A DNA stretch of 64,000 nucleotides from Guadua angustifolia (GCA_036346375.1 CM070501.1:54291326-54355325), one strand, 5' to 3'; numbered from the stretch's first letter, positions 35,526 to 47,484 are shown. Notes: a model not told the origin generated them from the letters alone. Numbers and translations: made by a program.

Positions 35526-35915
35526 TAGGGCTGTAAAAAAAAGCTCGAGATTCGCGAGCTACTCAAGCTCGGCTCGCGAGAGGCTCGATTCGAGCTCAGC
35601 TCGAGCTCGCAAATTTAATCGAGCTGAGTTCGAATAGTTCGCGAGCTCTACTCGAGTCTAGACCGAGTTTTCTCGAGTAGAGCTCGTTATCGAGTTTCCT
35701 CGAGCCGATCTTACTCGAGTTTGTTATCGAGCTTACCGAACTTACCAGAATAACCGAGGTTATTCGAACTTACCGAGCTTACTTAAGCTTATTAATCTTA
35801 CCGAGTTTAGTTGAGCTAAACTCGAACCTACTCGAGCTTGAATCGAATCGGGCTTAAGTCTGAGTCGAAGCTCGAATCCTAACTTAAGTTTGAGCTCGGC
35901 TCGTTTACCGCCCTA
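35526..35915. mobile_element. hAT MITE (390 bp) with perfect 8-bp target duplication
   Basis: The ends TAGGGCTGTAAA and TTTACCGCCCTA are inverted. They are flanked on both sides by ATGGCAGC (35518-35525 and 35916-35923). The interior is dense in CTCGAG/GAGCTCG words in both orientations, so it is highly self-complementary. It has no coding content. Confidence 0.9.
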
Positions 35916-35923
35916 ATGGCAGC

Positions 35924-36606
35924 ATGCAGCGGCATGGTGCGACCGTGTCACTGCAGTGCAGGGCGCGCGCGTGCGGGTGGGTGAGTTGGCAAGCACGGCG
36001 ACGAGATCAACGGCGGCTGCTGCTCTGCTGCGTGCATCACGGTCTAAGTTACATTAATTAATGAATATAATTTTATTAACTCACATATAATATTTGGGGA
36101 TAGTACACAAACATTGTAAAATATCAATATTTATGTCCTCCGATGCTACTCCCACAACAAAGCCAGTAATCAGAATCAAGAACAAATAATCCATTGGAAA
36201 CCACAATACGAGATACATGAATCCTTCAATCGATAAAGTGCATGAAGGTAGCATCAAATGAACGAACAGCCTGCGAGGCAAGGCAAGGATGCTCACTCTC
36301 TGTTTGTTTCGACTTTTTTACTAGTTTAAAAGCTAAAAAGCTAAAAACTAAAACAAACAGATAACTTTTAAGTCGGATTTAACAAAAACCAAAAACCTCT
36401 CATGAACTAAAAGCCAAAAGCCAATGTGAGGTGGCTTTTTTTACTTTTGTAGATTGAAATTTGTATTTGTCATTGAAGTTGTAACATATTTACCCACCAG
36501 TGCCATTCATGTATAAAGGAAACTTCTATTGTTTTTTTGCTCCTCTCCTCCCCCCGATGGCCTGATCCCCCTAGCGCATACTCCCTCTGTCCCTCGCGGC
36601 TTCTGG
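35924..36606. other. Intergenic with a small decayed MITE
   Basis: 36300-36450 has ctgtttgtttcgact, repeated agctaaaa, aaacaaacag and ctaaaagccaaaagcc phrases typical of a decayed MITE. No gene was found. Confidence 0.35.
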
Positions 36607-37337
36607 CGACTAGGGTTTGGCAGGCCGGACCGGCACGGGTTTATTGTGCTTTGTATCTAAACTGTGCCGGGCTGCAACGGTCCATCGTGCCCGCTGTGCC
36701 ATGCCGGGTCGGCCCAACTCACCTTCGGTGAGCCCAAGCACGACCCATTTGTGCTTCGTGTCGTGCCGGTCTAGGCCCAGCCCATTTGTACTATTGTGAC
36801 GAGAAGAAATGAACTAGAGACATATGGAGTTAAGACATCAAACATAAATATTATAGAAAAAAGAACTAAAATTTATTTATTCTTAGAACGAAGGGAATGT
36901 GCCGAACACGAGCGAGAGAGAGGGCAACGAGAGAGTGAGGAAGAGAGGCAATAGAGATTGAGAGTGACGGATCAGCGAGGGAGAAATTGAGAGAGATTGG
37001 TGAGAGAGAGATGACCCGTCTCTCTTAGGTGCCGACGGCGGGGTGGCGTTCGTACTATTGGGTACGTCTATAATGCTTACGCTCTGTGGGTCAGTGATCT
37101 TCATATTGAGTTTCTTCCTCATGCTCTGAGTTATCGGGTCCGACACGGCCCGTGCTACAATGTCGAACCGGGCCGTGTCGTCCATCGTGTCTGGTTCTCG
37201 GACCCAGCACGGCCTATATTATAGTGTCGTGTTGGCCCGACACGGCCCACTTCGTACCGAATCAGACTTCGGATTGTGCCGTATCCGTCGTGCCTCGGAC
37301 CGACTCAAAAGAGTCTGGCCTGGGTGTCCACCTCTAC
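36607..37337. mobile_element. Non-autonomous hAT-like element, copy B
   Basis: It has the same order of internal sequence as 21205-21976: a CGG-rich end, ggagttaag, a gag-rich core with ctctcttaggtgccg, gtgtcgtgttggcccgac, then gagtctggcctgggtgtccacctcta. The ends are imperfectly inverted. There is no transposase. Target duplication is unclear. Confidence 0.5.
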
Positions 37338-37340
37338 TAA

Positions 37341-37886
37341 GAGCATCTCCAGCAGAGCCCCTAAACCAGCCCCTAAACCTTAAAATAGGGGCTTTGGTAA
37401 AAAATACAGATCCAGCAGGGCCCCTAATCCAGCCCCTAAAATTAGGAGGCCCTAAATTTGCCTCCTCACCCCAATTCCTGAGGAGCCCTAAACCACCCCT
37501 AAACCTTAAAATAGAGAGTTAAGTGAAGGATGGCTTGCATTAGTTATTGCAAATGGCGTGTCTTTCTTTGGATGAGTTGTAATCTGTTGCATCTGATCTG
37601 CCATCGAAAATTTTGAAAATTTAAATTTTAAATATCATGTTTTTAAATTGTAAATGTTAATATGCTTATGTTTTATGTATTACAAATATTTTTGATTGAA
37701 TTTTAGTGGTGTCAAATGGAGATTATACATAGCGGATATGTTAAAATAGGAGAAAAGTAAAATAGGGGTTGAGATTTAGGGATGTTCTTTTGACTTGTGC
37801 TTTCTCAAAACAGGCCCCAAAAAATAAGAGGAGTCCCTAAATTCAAAATAAGGATCCTGTTTTAGGGATCCTTATTGGAGATGCTC
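37341..37886. mobile_element. PIF/Harbinger-like non-autonomous element
   Basis: The ends GAGCATCTCCAGCAG and TTGGAGATGCTC are inverted. TAA lies on both sides (37338-37340 and 37887-37889), the 3-bp target typical of PIF/Harbinger. Subterminal sequence repeats CCCCTAAA and its inverse. The interior is AT-rich. Confidence 0.75.
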
Positions 37887-37889
37887 TAA

Positions 37890-39154
37890 GACGGCGAACA
37901 TAGCAGCGTCAAATCTGCCATCCAGCATGGCAGCATCCAGCCATCTTCTGGGTCTGCACAATTCTGTAGTTTCAGGCGTACCCATCCCAATCAGAACGAG
38001 ATCCAACCCCAAAGCGAAGCAAAACTGCCCGGCGCCACCTCCACCAATACAAGGGCCACCTCCACCAATACTTCACCCAATACATAGGACCCACATTTCA
38101 GCCGTTCACCAGAATATCGCCTTTACAACATCGGTGATTCTGAAGATAGTATTTCTTGACATTGAGCCACTTGAACTTGCCGCCAACTATCAGCGTCACT
38201 CCAAGTCTCCAACAATTCTGAGCAGAAAAAAAAATCTGCTTTATGTACCGGATTGGATTTCACTTACTTAATTCAGATGGGACTACCAAAGTATTATTTT
38301 GCAGGTTTCCTTAATATTATGAGAGGTGCTTCCATGCAATTTTTTTTAAACTCAAAACAATTGCCTTACGAATTCAATATGCACGTTTTACACGCAACTT
38401 GATTTTCAGTATGAACATCGATTTGCAAGTTTGTCCATATTCGTCTAAAAGAAAGTTTGTCTTTGTGTTTTTTAGTCTCAAAGAACTCAAACTTTATTAA
38501 CCAGTAGCAGGATTACAATTGGTGTAAACACACGCTAACACAACGCCATGTACACTGCTAAGCCACATGCGCCGGATAGAAGGTACGGCTTGTTTCGCAC
38601 AAACATGAATTGGTGGCTTTCAACAAAGCTTAAAATCTAAAATGCACTAAATTTCATTCTACATCTACAGTTAACTCTCGGTGGTAGTTCAGCCTCCCGT
38701 TTGTGTTTGATCATGTACACTCTGTCCTCGACTGTCTAATCATCATGGGAATAGACCATGTTCGTTGGATCGGAGATATAGCGCATAGCTAGCGAGACGC
38801 TAACATTTGCTAGTTTCCCATGATTGAACCAATTAACCACAATCCCCTGCATTTGCTCTACTAGTTTGTGGCATCTGTGCATATCTATCATCTACCAAGT
38901 TAAACTTGCAATCCAAACTTCGTTAAATCATTTAATTCAATCATTAGAACCTATGGTGCTTAATCAAATGAGGACAGGTGTCGTTGTACTTGAACTTGCA
39001 ATCCAATTAACCTGCAGGGAACAAGAACATTGCATGGTCCCCGCAAAAAGAATGCTCTACTTCACTTGTACTCTTCACAGCTTTTAAATTCGACGAGGAG
39101 AAGCGCGCCAAGCACAAGCGCGCACTCTGTCTCTCCCTCTCTCAAGTCTCAACC
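37890..39154. other. 5' flank of the first PNGase A-like gene; no other gene recognised
   Basis: A 114-codon plus-strand frame at 37927-38271 (starting MAASSHLLGLHNSVV) has a plastid-transit-like start but no recognisable domain. The last 100 bp is a CT-rich leader before the ATG at 39155. Confidence 0.35.
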
Positions 39155-40954
39155 ATGGCCGAGTCCTACGTGCACGTCATCCTCCTCCTCCTCCTCCTCG
39201 TCTCTTCCCTCCCAATCTCCATTGCTTCACCTCACAAGCTCCGTCTCTCAGCCTCCGACGTCGCCGCGCTCGAGGCGATCGCGCCGCCTCCGCCGGACCA
39301 ACCGACCACCTACTTCGAGGTGGACCGGCCGCACCGCCCACCGCCGGGCAGCTTCGGCCCGTGCTCCACGATGCTTCTCTCCCACTCCTTCGCTTTCACC
39401 TACACCAAGCCCCCAGTCACGGTCGCCTACTCCCCGCCCCCGTGCCTTGCCGCCGCGGGCGGTCGTGCGTCGGTGATCTCCCTTGCCGTTCTTGAGTGGC
39501 GCGCCACTTGCCGGGGCGTCCAGTTCGACCGCATCTTCGGCGTCTGGCTCGGCGGCGTTGAGCTCCTCCGCAGCTGCACTGCTGAGCCGCGGCGGAACGG
39601 CATCGTCTGGTCCGTCTCCAAGGACATCACCAAGTACGCGTCCCTCCTCGCCTCCCGCAACTCCACCACCCTCGCCGTCTACCTCGGCAACCTCGTCAAC
39701 GACCAGTACACCGGCGTCTACCGCGCCAACCTCACGCTCCACCTCTACTTCCGCCACCAGCCCCAGCCGCAGCAGCCCGGGCTGGGGCCCGCCGACGTCA
39801 TCGTTCCCATCTCACAGAGTATGCCGTTGAACGACGGGCTGTGGTTCCAGATCCAGAACGACAAGGACGTCGGATCAGCGAGCCTCGCCGTGCCTACCAA
39901 CGCCTACCGTGCCGTCCTTGAAGTGTACCTCTCCTACCACTCCGACGACGAGTTCTGGTACACGAACACGCCCGAGCTGCCCGGCGACAAAGGCCCGTTC
40001 CGCGAGGTCACAGTTCGGATCGATGGGGACATCGTCGGCGCCACATGGCCGTTCCCAGTGATATACACCGGCGGCATTAACCCCTTCCTCTGGAGGCCGA
40101 TCTCCGGCATCGGGTCGTTCAATCTCCCGTCCTACGACATCGAGCTGACGCCTTTCTTGGGCAAGTTGCTGGACGGTGAGGCGCACGAGTTCGACCTCGC
40201 GGTGACTAATGCCCAGAACGTGTGGTTCGTCGACGCCAACCTCCACCTCTGGCTGGACCCAAGGAGCGAGGCAACGACGGCGGGCATCATCAGCTACGAC
40301 GCGCCGCCGCTGGAACAAACCATCGCGATCGGGCGCAGTGGCCCCGGAAACAATTTCTACTACACGACGGCGTTCCGGCATATCTCCGCCGCGGGGTGGG
40401 TACAAACGTCGTCGTACGGCAAGATCACCGCGACCTGGACGCAGAGGTTCAGCTACGACAACAGGAACCATATCCTTGACAACAGCGAGCAGACGTTGAA
40501 CCAGACCACCGACGCGTACTCCGGCGTCCACGTCGCCGACCACGCCGGCGTGGTGTACTCGCAGGAGGCGCAGCAGAGCTTCCCGCTCTACATATTCCTG
40601 GGCGTGGTGAACCAGACCTCGAACAGCTCCTACACCACAGCGACGAAGGTGCAGCTGGGATTCGGCGAGGAGAGGGTCGCCGCCGGCCGGCAGGGGTTCT
40701 GGTTCCGGTCGCTGAGCAACGCGCAGGACTGCACCGTGAACGTCGACGTGGAGGAAGGGGACGCGGTCGGCACGTCGTGGGGCACGCGGCAGACGTACAG
40801 GTACGAGGCGGCCGACGGTTGCTACTTCCGGAACGTGACCAGCAGCGGTTACGGCATAGTCTCCGACCACTCCAACGAGGTCTGCGCGAAGGGAGGGTCG
40901 TCCGCCCGTGCATTGGCCACGGCAGCAGGAGTGGGACGGCTGATGAGCTCTTGA
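39155..40954 (+). CDS. Peptide-N4-(N-acetyl-beta-glucosaminyl)asparagine amidase A-like protein, copy 1
   Basis: Single-exon gene of 599 aa with the length and layout of plant PNGase A (EC 3.5.1.52), which releases N-glycans from glycopeptides by hydrolysing the glycosyl-asparagine amide in the secretory or vacuolar route. A signal peptide (residues 1-25, Leu-rich core) is followed by the PNGase A domain from about residue 52: FEVDRPHRPP, GPCSTMLLSHSFAFTYTKPP, LEWRATCRGVQFDRIFGVWL, WSVSKDITKYASLL, PFPVIYTGGINPFLWRPISG and FNLPSYDIELTPFLGKLLDG. The C-terminal part ends in DGCYFRNVTSSGYG. Several NxS/T sites fit a secreted glycoprotein. ATG 39155 is chosen because the signal peptide follows. 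GC3-rich coding creates long false frames on other strands. Copy 2 at 57297 is a clear paralog. Confidence 0.92.
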   Translation: MAESYVHVILLLLLLVSSLPISIASPHKLRLSASDVAALEAIAPPPPDQPTTYFEVDRPHRPPPGSFGPCSTMLLSHSFAFTYTKPPVTVAYSPPPCLAAAGGRASVISLAVLEWRATCRGVQFDRIFGVWLGGVELLRSCTAEPRRNGIVWSVSKDITKYASLLASRNSTTLAVYLGNLVNDQYTGVYRANLTLHLYFRHQPQPQQPGLGPADVIVPISQSMPLNDGLWFQIQNDKDVGSASLAVPTNAYRAVLEVYLSYHSDDEFWYTNTPELPGDKGPFREVTVRIDGDIVGATWPFPVIYTGGINPFLWRPISGIGSFNLPSYDIELTPFLGKLLDGEAHEFDLAVTNAQNVWFVDANLHLWLDPRSEATTAGIISYDAPPLEQTIAIGRSGPGNNFYYTTAFRHISAAGWVQTSSYGKITATWTQRFSYDNRNHILDNSEQTLNQTTDAYSGVHVADHAGVVYSQEAQQSFPLYIFLGVVNQTSNSSYTTATKVQLGFGEERVAAGRQGFWFRSLSNAQDCTVNVDVEEGDAVGTSWGTRQTYRYEAADGCYFRNVTSSGYGIVSDHSNEVCAKGGSSARALATAAGVGRLMSS

Positions 40955-41330
40955 GATGCTGATCGTTAATTGGGCGATTCTTATTGGTGCTTAATTCGTT
41001 TTTACTTCTGCTTGGATGGAATTAAGAGCGGGCTAATTAAGCTCCGTACTGTTGTGTATTTACTTTTACAAAGTGATGTACACGTTAATACGCTTCGACC
41101 GCTATACAAGGACGAGATGTATCTGTTTGTAATAAGAGAGAGAGAGACGCCTTCATCACTGTATACATGGTTGCTCGTGTCTTAAAACTTTCTAAAATTC
41201 TTAACGTATATGCCAGTCAGCCAGTGGCAACTCCTTGCAGGAGAGAATGATGATCATCCCTTGCGTCGAGGGAAGTAGCACAGAGTTGCGTGGTCACGTA
41301 CTGTCACACGCCCATGCAAGGGTTCTAAAT
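40955..41330 (+). other. 3' flank of PNGase A-like copy 1
   Basis: Probable 3' UTR. It includes TAATAAG (41131) and an (AG)n run near 41137-41148. The polyadenylation site cannot be fixed. Confidence 0.3.
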
Positions 41331-42760
41331 TCCGTTTTTTGGTTTATATCTTGCTCTCCACTGAAATCTGAAATTTCAGCGAAATCTCATAATTTTGATA
41401 ATATCTAGATAAAATTAAAAAATAAAAATTCAAATCTGAAATTTTTGGACGAATTTCGGGTGAAATATCCGAAATTTTGGGCGAAATTATCGAAATTTTG
41501 GTAAATTTTAACTGAACAAAAAATAGTTCAAATAATGTTAAAAAGTTTTGAAATTCTTTATGAAGGTTTCTGACATAGTAGTGATATTCCCATCAAAATT
41601 TCAGATGATTATCATGTCTGAGGAATTTTAAAAAATTCAAACATTGCTACTGTCCTGATAAAACGCTAACCAACAAGTTTGAACCGAATGAAAAATAGTT
41701 TAAACCACGTTAGAAAATTTTGAATTTTTTTTGTGCATGGTTATGATACATCACAAATATTCTCATAAAATTTTCAGATGATTACCAAGCTTCATAAATT
41801 TTTAAAAATTTGAAGAGTGCTACTGCCTTATTAGAAGGCTTATCGGCAAACTTGAACAAAATTAAAAATGGTCGAAACCAATGGTCTTGATGAAATATTA
41901 ATATTTTTATAAAATTTTAGATGATGATCATAATTAAATAATTTTTAAAAAACTGATAGTGCTACGTTCTCATAAAAGACTAATGATCAATACATAGATT
42001 TGCTTTAGCAATCAAAAAAGGTTTAAAATTTTTGAAAATTTTACTGAAGGGTGATAAGGAAATGCTTAAGATCTCATTAAAAATTTTGAATCATGATCTC
42101 ACTCCAGCGAATTTATAAAATTCTTACAAGGCACAATACCATTTTTGTTCTCTCTCTTTTTGATTTTTGAAATATAATATAACAAATGAAGTTTAATGCT
42201 TATATAGATTTGATTGACCAAACAAAAAAGTTGAAACTTTTTAAAAATTTTATAGCATAGTACTGATGCAATTCTTAATCTCTCATAAAAATTTTAGATC
42301 ATGATCACACTCGAGAAATTTATAAAATTCTGACAAGATTAATATCTTAATCATGTTCATTTTGTTTTTTATTTTTTAATGACAATAAATGAAGTTCAAT
42401 TATTTTGAAAAATTTTCTATATGATCCTACACTACTAATATAGTACCATAAAATTTTTAGATTATTTATAAAGCTTGTACAATTTTATAAGAATTTGAGA
42501 GTGTTTTTGCCAAAATTTTAAAATATCCCAAAAATTTTGTTTTTCTACAATTTTTCATAGAAGATGACTTTCTTAAGGATTATTGGACCCAATCCAGTTC
42601 AAAAAGGCCAAAAATCATGAAATTTTGGCCAAAAAAATAAAATTATTGTAGCAATTTCAATTTTTTTTATACGGCCGGTAATTTGGATTTCGTGGAGGCC
42701 CAAAATCCGAAATTTCGATGAAAATTCACCAAAATTTGGCTAAATTTGTATCCATGTGCA
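41330..42760. repeat. AT-rich degenerate array with about 150-195 bp spacing
   Basis: The phrase cataaaattttcagatgatnatca recurs near 41597, 41767, 41917, 42087, 42283 and 42450, followed by tttaaaaatttgaagagtgctac-type sequence. The outer parts are rich in gaaatttcg/cgaaattt in both orientations (41370-41510 and 42610-42740), which suggests one inverted-ended element containing the array. Confidence 0.5.
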
Positions 42761-44164
42761 AGCAAAAGTGCAAAACTATCGAAATTAGAAGTCAAATTTG
42801 AATAAACAAAACGATTTCTATCTAGCCACCAGGAAAATGACGCCACCGGTTTAGATGCAAGTTCAGTACTAAATATCTCGGGGATATCCTGCATGCACGT
42901 CTGTTTTATTCCCGGTACTTCATGACCATGGAACGAACTGCGTCGGACGATCAAGTGACAGGTGGTATGAATCAGGGTGGATATTCAGTGTGTGGGGCGG
43001 GGTCAAATATCACCGACACCCTTCAACTTAGCATGCATAATTTATTTAATATATAAATATATAATTATCTTGTTACAAGTTAGTATTATAAATACATATT
43101 TTGACCTAGATAACCTTGGCCAAGAGATCGATGTAGGGACCCACCAACTATTCAGGGTCTAGGTATTGTGGTGCTAGTCATCCGGGATAAGAACTGATCA
43201 CTTTTATAGCTCTTATTACCATTTTTTTTTTCAAATTTAGCTTCCTCATAAGCATAATTGTAAATCTAGCCCCCTCTCCATCGCTAATATTGTCTGCGGT
43301 AGGCCACTACTCCCGTGCTACCTCCGCACTGCTCTTGCGCTCCTCGCCGACTGTAGCGCTCCCCTAGGTGGTGGAGGGGTTCGATTTGCAATTTAAGAGG
43401 GTTGGATTTGGAAAAAAAAAAAAGTAACAGATGCTAGAAAATTGATCACTTCTAGGGACAGAAGAATCTTACACTTGTAGGTGTGCCAACCCAATCCGCG
43501 GTGGATTTAACCCTACAACGAAGCAAAGCTGCTCTCATCTCGTGAGTTTCATCCTCACACCATTGATCGAACGGATGCTACAGAATTCGGTAGATCACTG
43601 AAGTGGAGAAAATTGCTTATATTGTTTCTCGTGGATTTCTGTGAAAATTCTCGACGCAAGAATTGTGCCCAATCATTATCAGAGGATCTATTGTTCCTCT
43701 CTTGAACTGTTTGACTAATTTAGACCCTGTTTGGGGAGCTGCGGCTGTACTGTAAAGCAACTATAGTTAGTGGTTGTACCTTTCTCAAGAGGCTATTTGG
43801 TAAATTAGATGCTGCAGCTGTAGTTAGTGTTTAAATTACTGAAATAACCTTGAGGGCTGAAAACTTGTTTGTACGTTGATTTAACTTAAATATTGATCTT
43901 TTGGATTATATTTGCGAAAATATTAAGTGATGAATAACTGAGCATTAGTTATATTTTATTTTTTTCACATTAACATATATTTTTCTTATTTTTCTTCATC
44001 AACCTTTTTGTTTATCTTATTCGATGCAAGTACATGACAACATACAAGACCATCAATTTCCTCCATATATGCGATACAACTAGGCTCTTTTGTTGTTTTC
44101 TTTCTCTTATTTTTCTCATAACTTAATTACAAGCAACTAGTGCATTAGTTACGCAGTAGTACTA
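42761..44164. other. Intergenic, no gene recognised
   Basis: 43730-43870 resembles a decayed MITE (ccctgtttggggagctgcgg and inverse-like phrases). Otherwise nothing was supportable. Confidence 0.3.
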
Positions 44165-44172
44165 CTACTAAC

Positions 44173-44884
44173 AAGTGGCGGAGCTAGGGGTGGGGCGTGA
44201 TGGGGCCTAGGCCCACCCCGTCGGCCATGTAAATAGCCAGAGCCGGTATATGTATATTATGTCACAACTCACAAGGGCCAAGGCCAGTACGCAACGTCCT
44301 TACGTCCAAACGAGTAAATAACGTTTCGCCTTCTCCTGTGCGCAAGGCTAGCGCGACTCCGTGTCTCCGTACGTTCGCGAGTGACTCCGCGCGAGAGTAA
44401 ACAACGTTTCGCCTTCTCCCATGCGCAAGGCGCGACTCCGCGTCATCTCCGTCCGATCGCGAGCGCAGCGACGGCGCGATTCCGCGCGAGGCTGCGAGCG
44501 TGACGATCAACGGCGTGAGACTTCGCCGTCGGACCATCGGTCGTCGGAGACATCATCATTGCCGCTGCGCCGCCGCATCTTGTCGTCTCGCCGCCAAATC
44601 GATAAGGTATTATTAATGAGTATATGCTTTCTGTTGTACTAATCTATAATAGGTACTAGGTAATCTATTAATTATCAATGATCAGGGCATCAAGCTACAT
44701 CGATTTAATATCCATAATTTTGATTTTTAGATGAAGAGATATTTTACGTCTTTATCAAAATCAAAGCCATTCGATGAGACACCATTTACGTCTAGACAAC
44801 CCGAACGTCTTAAATATCAATCATTAGTAAAGGTTCATTTCATTCTTAGACCCCCTTCTTTAGAAATTTCTGGCTCCGCCACTG
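44173..44884. mobile_element. hAT element (712 bp) with perfect 8-bp target duplication
   Basis: The ends AAGTGGCGGAGCTAGG and CTGGCTCCGCCACTG are inverted. CTACTAAC flanks both sides (44165-44172 and 44885-44892). Within it a short frame after an AG acceptor (44731-44832) starts MKRYFTSLSKSKPF, like the N-terminus of plant TTF-type hAT transposases. The rest of the transposase is missing, so this is an internal-deletion derivative. Confidence 0.88.
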
Positions 44885-45005
44885 CTACTAACTAACCTAC
44901 TAGAAAACAAATTTTACTAAAAACGAATCCATTTCCTTCATGTGTAAGAGTAACGTGCGGGCCAGTGCAGACATGCCACAGGACACGAGGGAGTGTGAAG
45001 AACGA

Positions 45006-45692
45006 GAAATTTTTACTTAGTAGCCTTGTCCGAATTTTTTTTACGAAAATAGCTACCGTCACGTTAGATTTGCAGAAATAGCACCTCGATACGGACGAGG
45101 AGCACTGCACAGAGGGAGCCGCGGGCGGGAGGCGCTGCAGCGGCTCGGCGCCACGCACAGCCGCATGCAGAGGGAGGAAAACGCGACGAAAATATCGAAA
45201 GGGCAATCGGTGAAGAGATGCGAATGCAGCAGAATCTTCTTCTTGCCCATGGCGCATTGGCGCTTGAAGACATCCCGGTTCGGCGTGGCAGATCGCCAAG
45301 CCAGTGTGTTTTCTGTTGCTATACATGCGTGGCTAAGTGATGGCCATCCGAAGAACTTGCACTGTCTTGGTGCGGCCCGTGTCTTGCGAGACGATTCCTG
45401 AGCAAGTTTTGTCTTTCCTGATCAGAAAAATTGTCTCCGTCGGATGGCCTTTTTCCTCCCTCTGCATGCGGCCCTGCCCCACGCATGCAGCGCCGTTGGA
45501 CCGCTGCATGCGCGTGCAGCACCGCCGAGCTGCTGCAGCGCCTTCCATCCGCGGCTTGCCACGCTGCAATGCCTCCCTCTATGCAGCGCTCCCGGTCTGC
45601 GTCGAGGGACTATTTCTGTAAATCCACCACGACGGTAGCTATTTTTGCAAAAAAAAATTCAGACAAGGCTAGTACAGTAAAAAATTCGAAGA
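45006..45692. mobile_element. MULE-like palindromic element with GC-rich interior
   Basis: Terminal inverted repeats of about 90 bp (GCCTTGTCCGAATTTT, AAATAGCTACCGTC, GAAATAGCACCTCGA, and inverses ending near 45690) flank a GC-rich core. Imperfect 9-bp flanks (gaagaacga/gaagaatca) fit a Mutator-type insertion. The core also contains inverted blocks (cctccctctgcatgcgg and inverse). Frames inside are not recognisable, so gene capture is possible but unproven. Confidence 0.6.
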
Positions 45693-45808
45693 ATCATCGG
45701 GAAGACTGCCGGGGCAAGGCACCGAGCTGGGAGGACACGGATTTTTCCCGTGAAATGTAATATAGATAGTATTAACAGTGTTCACCGGCAAGGACCGCCT
45801 AGACCGTG

Positions 45809-46184
45809 AACCAGACGACCGTCGCGTACACCGTCGACTGCGCCACGAACCACCGTGTGCCAACGTCCTGTACTAGCTCCCAGCAGACACAGCAGAGCTG
45901 TACGTGGACATAGAAGTGCAGCAAGAAACGGCCCATACCGCGAACGTGTCGTACACAGTGGCGAGGGGGTATCACGAGACGACGGTCACCGCCGGTCGGT
46001 GATCGGGGCCGGGGTGCCGATCGCTACACGACATGCAGAGCGGCGCCGTGGACGTGGAGATGCGGGACGGGAAGGCGGTGGGGGCGTCGAGGTCACCGAT
46101 GGGTGCTACTTCCGGAACGTGACCAGCAGCGGCTACGGCACAGTGTCGGACACTCGGACCAGTCCAGTGAGGCCTGCTTGAAGA
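45809..46184 (+). pseudogene. PNGase A-like C-terminal relic
   Basis: Collinear with the last roughly 150 residues of the 39155 gene. A start like NQTTVAYTV is followed, after a frame change, by LYVDIEVQQETAHTANVSYT, a stop after TVTAGR, then MQSGAVDVEMRDGKAVG and DGCYFRNVTSSGYGTVSD. The N-terminal three quarters are absent. It lies about 110 bp beyond the MULE-like palindrome. It is a broken third family member between two intact copies. Confidence 0.85.
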
Positions 46185-47480
46185 GGTCATCTGCGGCGCG
46201 CGGCGCTGCCGGAGCGGGCATGACTGAGCACGGGGAACTGATGTTTTGGCAACGGTGGTTGGTGCGGTGATGCCAGATCCTGCCAATGTTATTGGTCCCA
46301 TTATGTTGGACCGCAAAGCACAAACATGTGACTTGAGAGCCGCAGCTACTGGGTTATATATGATTTATGATCAAGCCTAGCAATCCTTTCTGCTCTCATT
46401 TTCTTTTGTTTTTTTCCCCACACGTAATGCTTTAATTTAAGTCTTAGGCCGCAAAACACAGAGTCACATACCAAATTTACATGGAGTACCACGCAAACTT
46501 GACTCTCAATCGTTACATTGTCAGCTTCTTACGATTTCATCCGATAAAGGAGATCTATTTCGACAATGATCCGTCGAGAGAGAAGCTAGTGTAGTGTACA
46601 TGCACGTTTCGGTTTGCAGTAGATAGCCTTTAATAGTCCACGTACATCTTGAGAAGCCCTGCCCTTTTACCGTCAGATGAAGCAACAACAATAAAAGTTG
46701 TACAGTGGTAAAAACAGTAAAATTGTACGTACACATCACAACAGATCCATAAATAACAGGCATGCACTGTCCTGTGTACATCTGTACGACCGTACGTGTA
46801 TACTATCCCGTGCAGTGGCAGTGCATGTTCATCCACCGAGGCGGCAGGGACACTCGACGTCCAACGAGCTGAGAAGAGATAGAATCAAACCCAACCCACG
46901 CGCAGCACCTCACGGTCCTCATCCATATCCACCCCCTGTGAGGCTGGGGTGTGGTCCCCACATGCCATGCATACAAAAACCCGGAACACGACGGGGCGTA
47001 ATACAACCCAGCCGTTAGGAGAGACGTCACGTCGTACGTCAGGACTCAGGAGAGACCAAAATGTACCCGAGCCACTGGCGCTGACGGTTGCTCGTGGATC
47101 CCACAGAGACGCCCGAACGTGGGTCCACTTGTCAGGGACACCTTACATGTACAAGGATGCTTTTAATCGTCCTTGTGTGGTACTAAATTCAAATTAAGCG
47201 AATAACAAAAGACACTAAAAGTTGATATTTCATCTTTTTAATCTCTTAGTCCCAAGGACGTGTCGCCTTACAAGGACGACGAGGTTCTCCATCTTTTTTA
47301 ATCTCTTATTAGTATCAAGGGCGCGTTGCCGTACAAGCATGACAAGGTTCTTGAATGGGAATGGCATGTAGCTTGCGGTAGGTGCAAGGCAGCCATCGAG
47401 CCGGATCTGCAATGATGCGTGAAACGCAGCGCGACTTGTAGGGGTGGACCGAAAGCTTGGCTTGGACCCTCGGACTTATC
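46185..47480. other. Intergenic, no gene recognised
   Basis: Short frames only, none recognisable. A tandem duplication of about 60 bp (47231-47350; catctttttaatctctta and ccgtacaagcatgacaagg-type units) is present. Confidence 0.35.
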
Positions 47481-47484
47481 GACT

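Noticed and set aside
37927..38271. 114-codon frame with a plastid-transit-like start
   Set aside because: No domain or conserved motif, no continuing exons recognised, and it abuts a transposon. Too weak to call a gene.
39875..40870. 331-codon minus-strand frame under PNGase A-like copy 1
   Set aside because: It is antisense to a conserved GC3-rich coding exon, with no domain and composition typical of a shadow.
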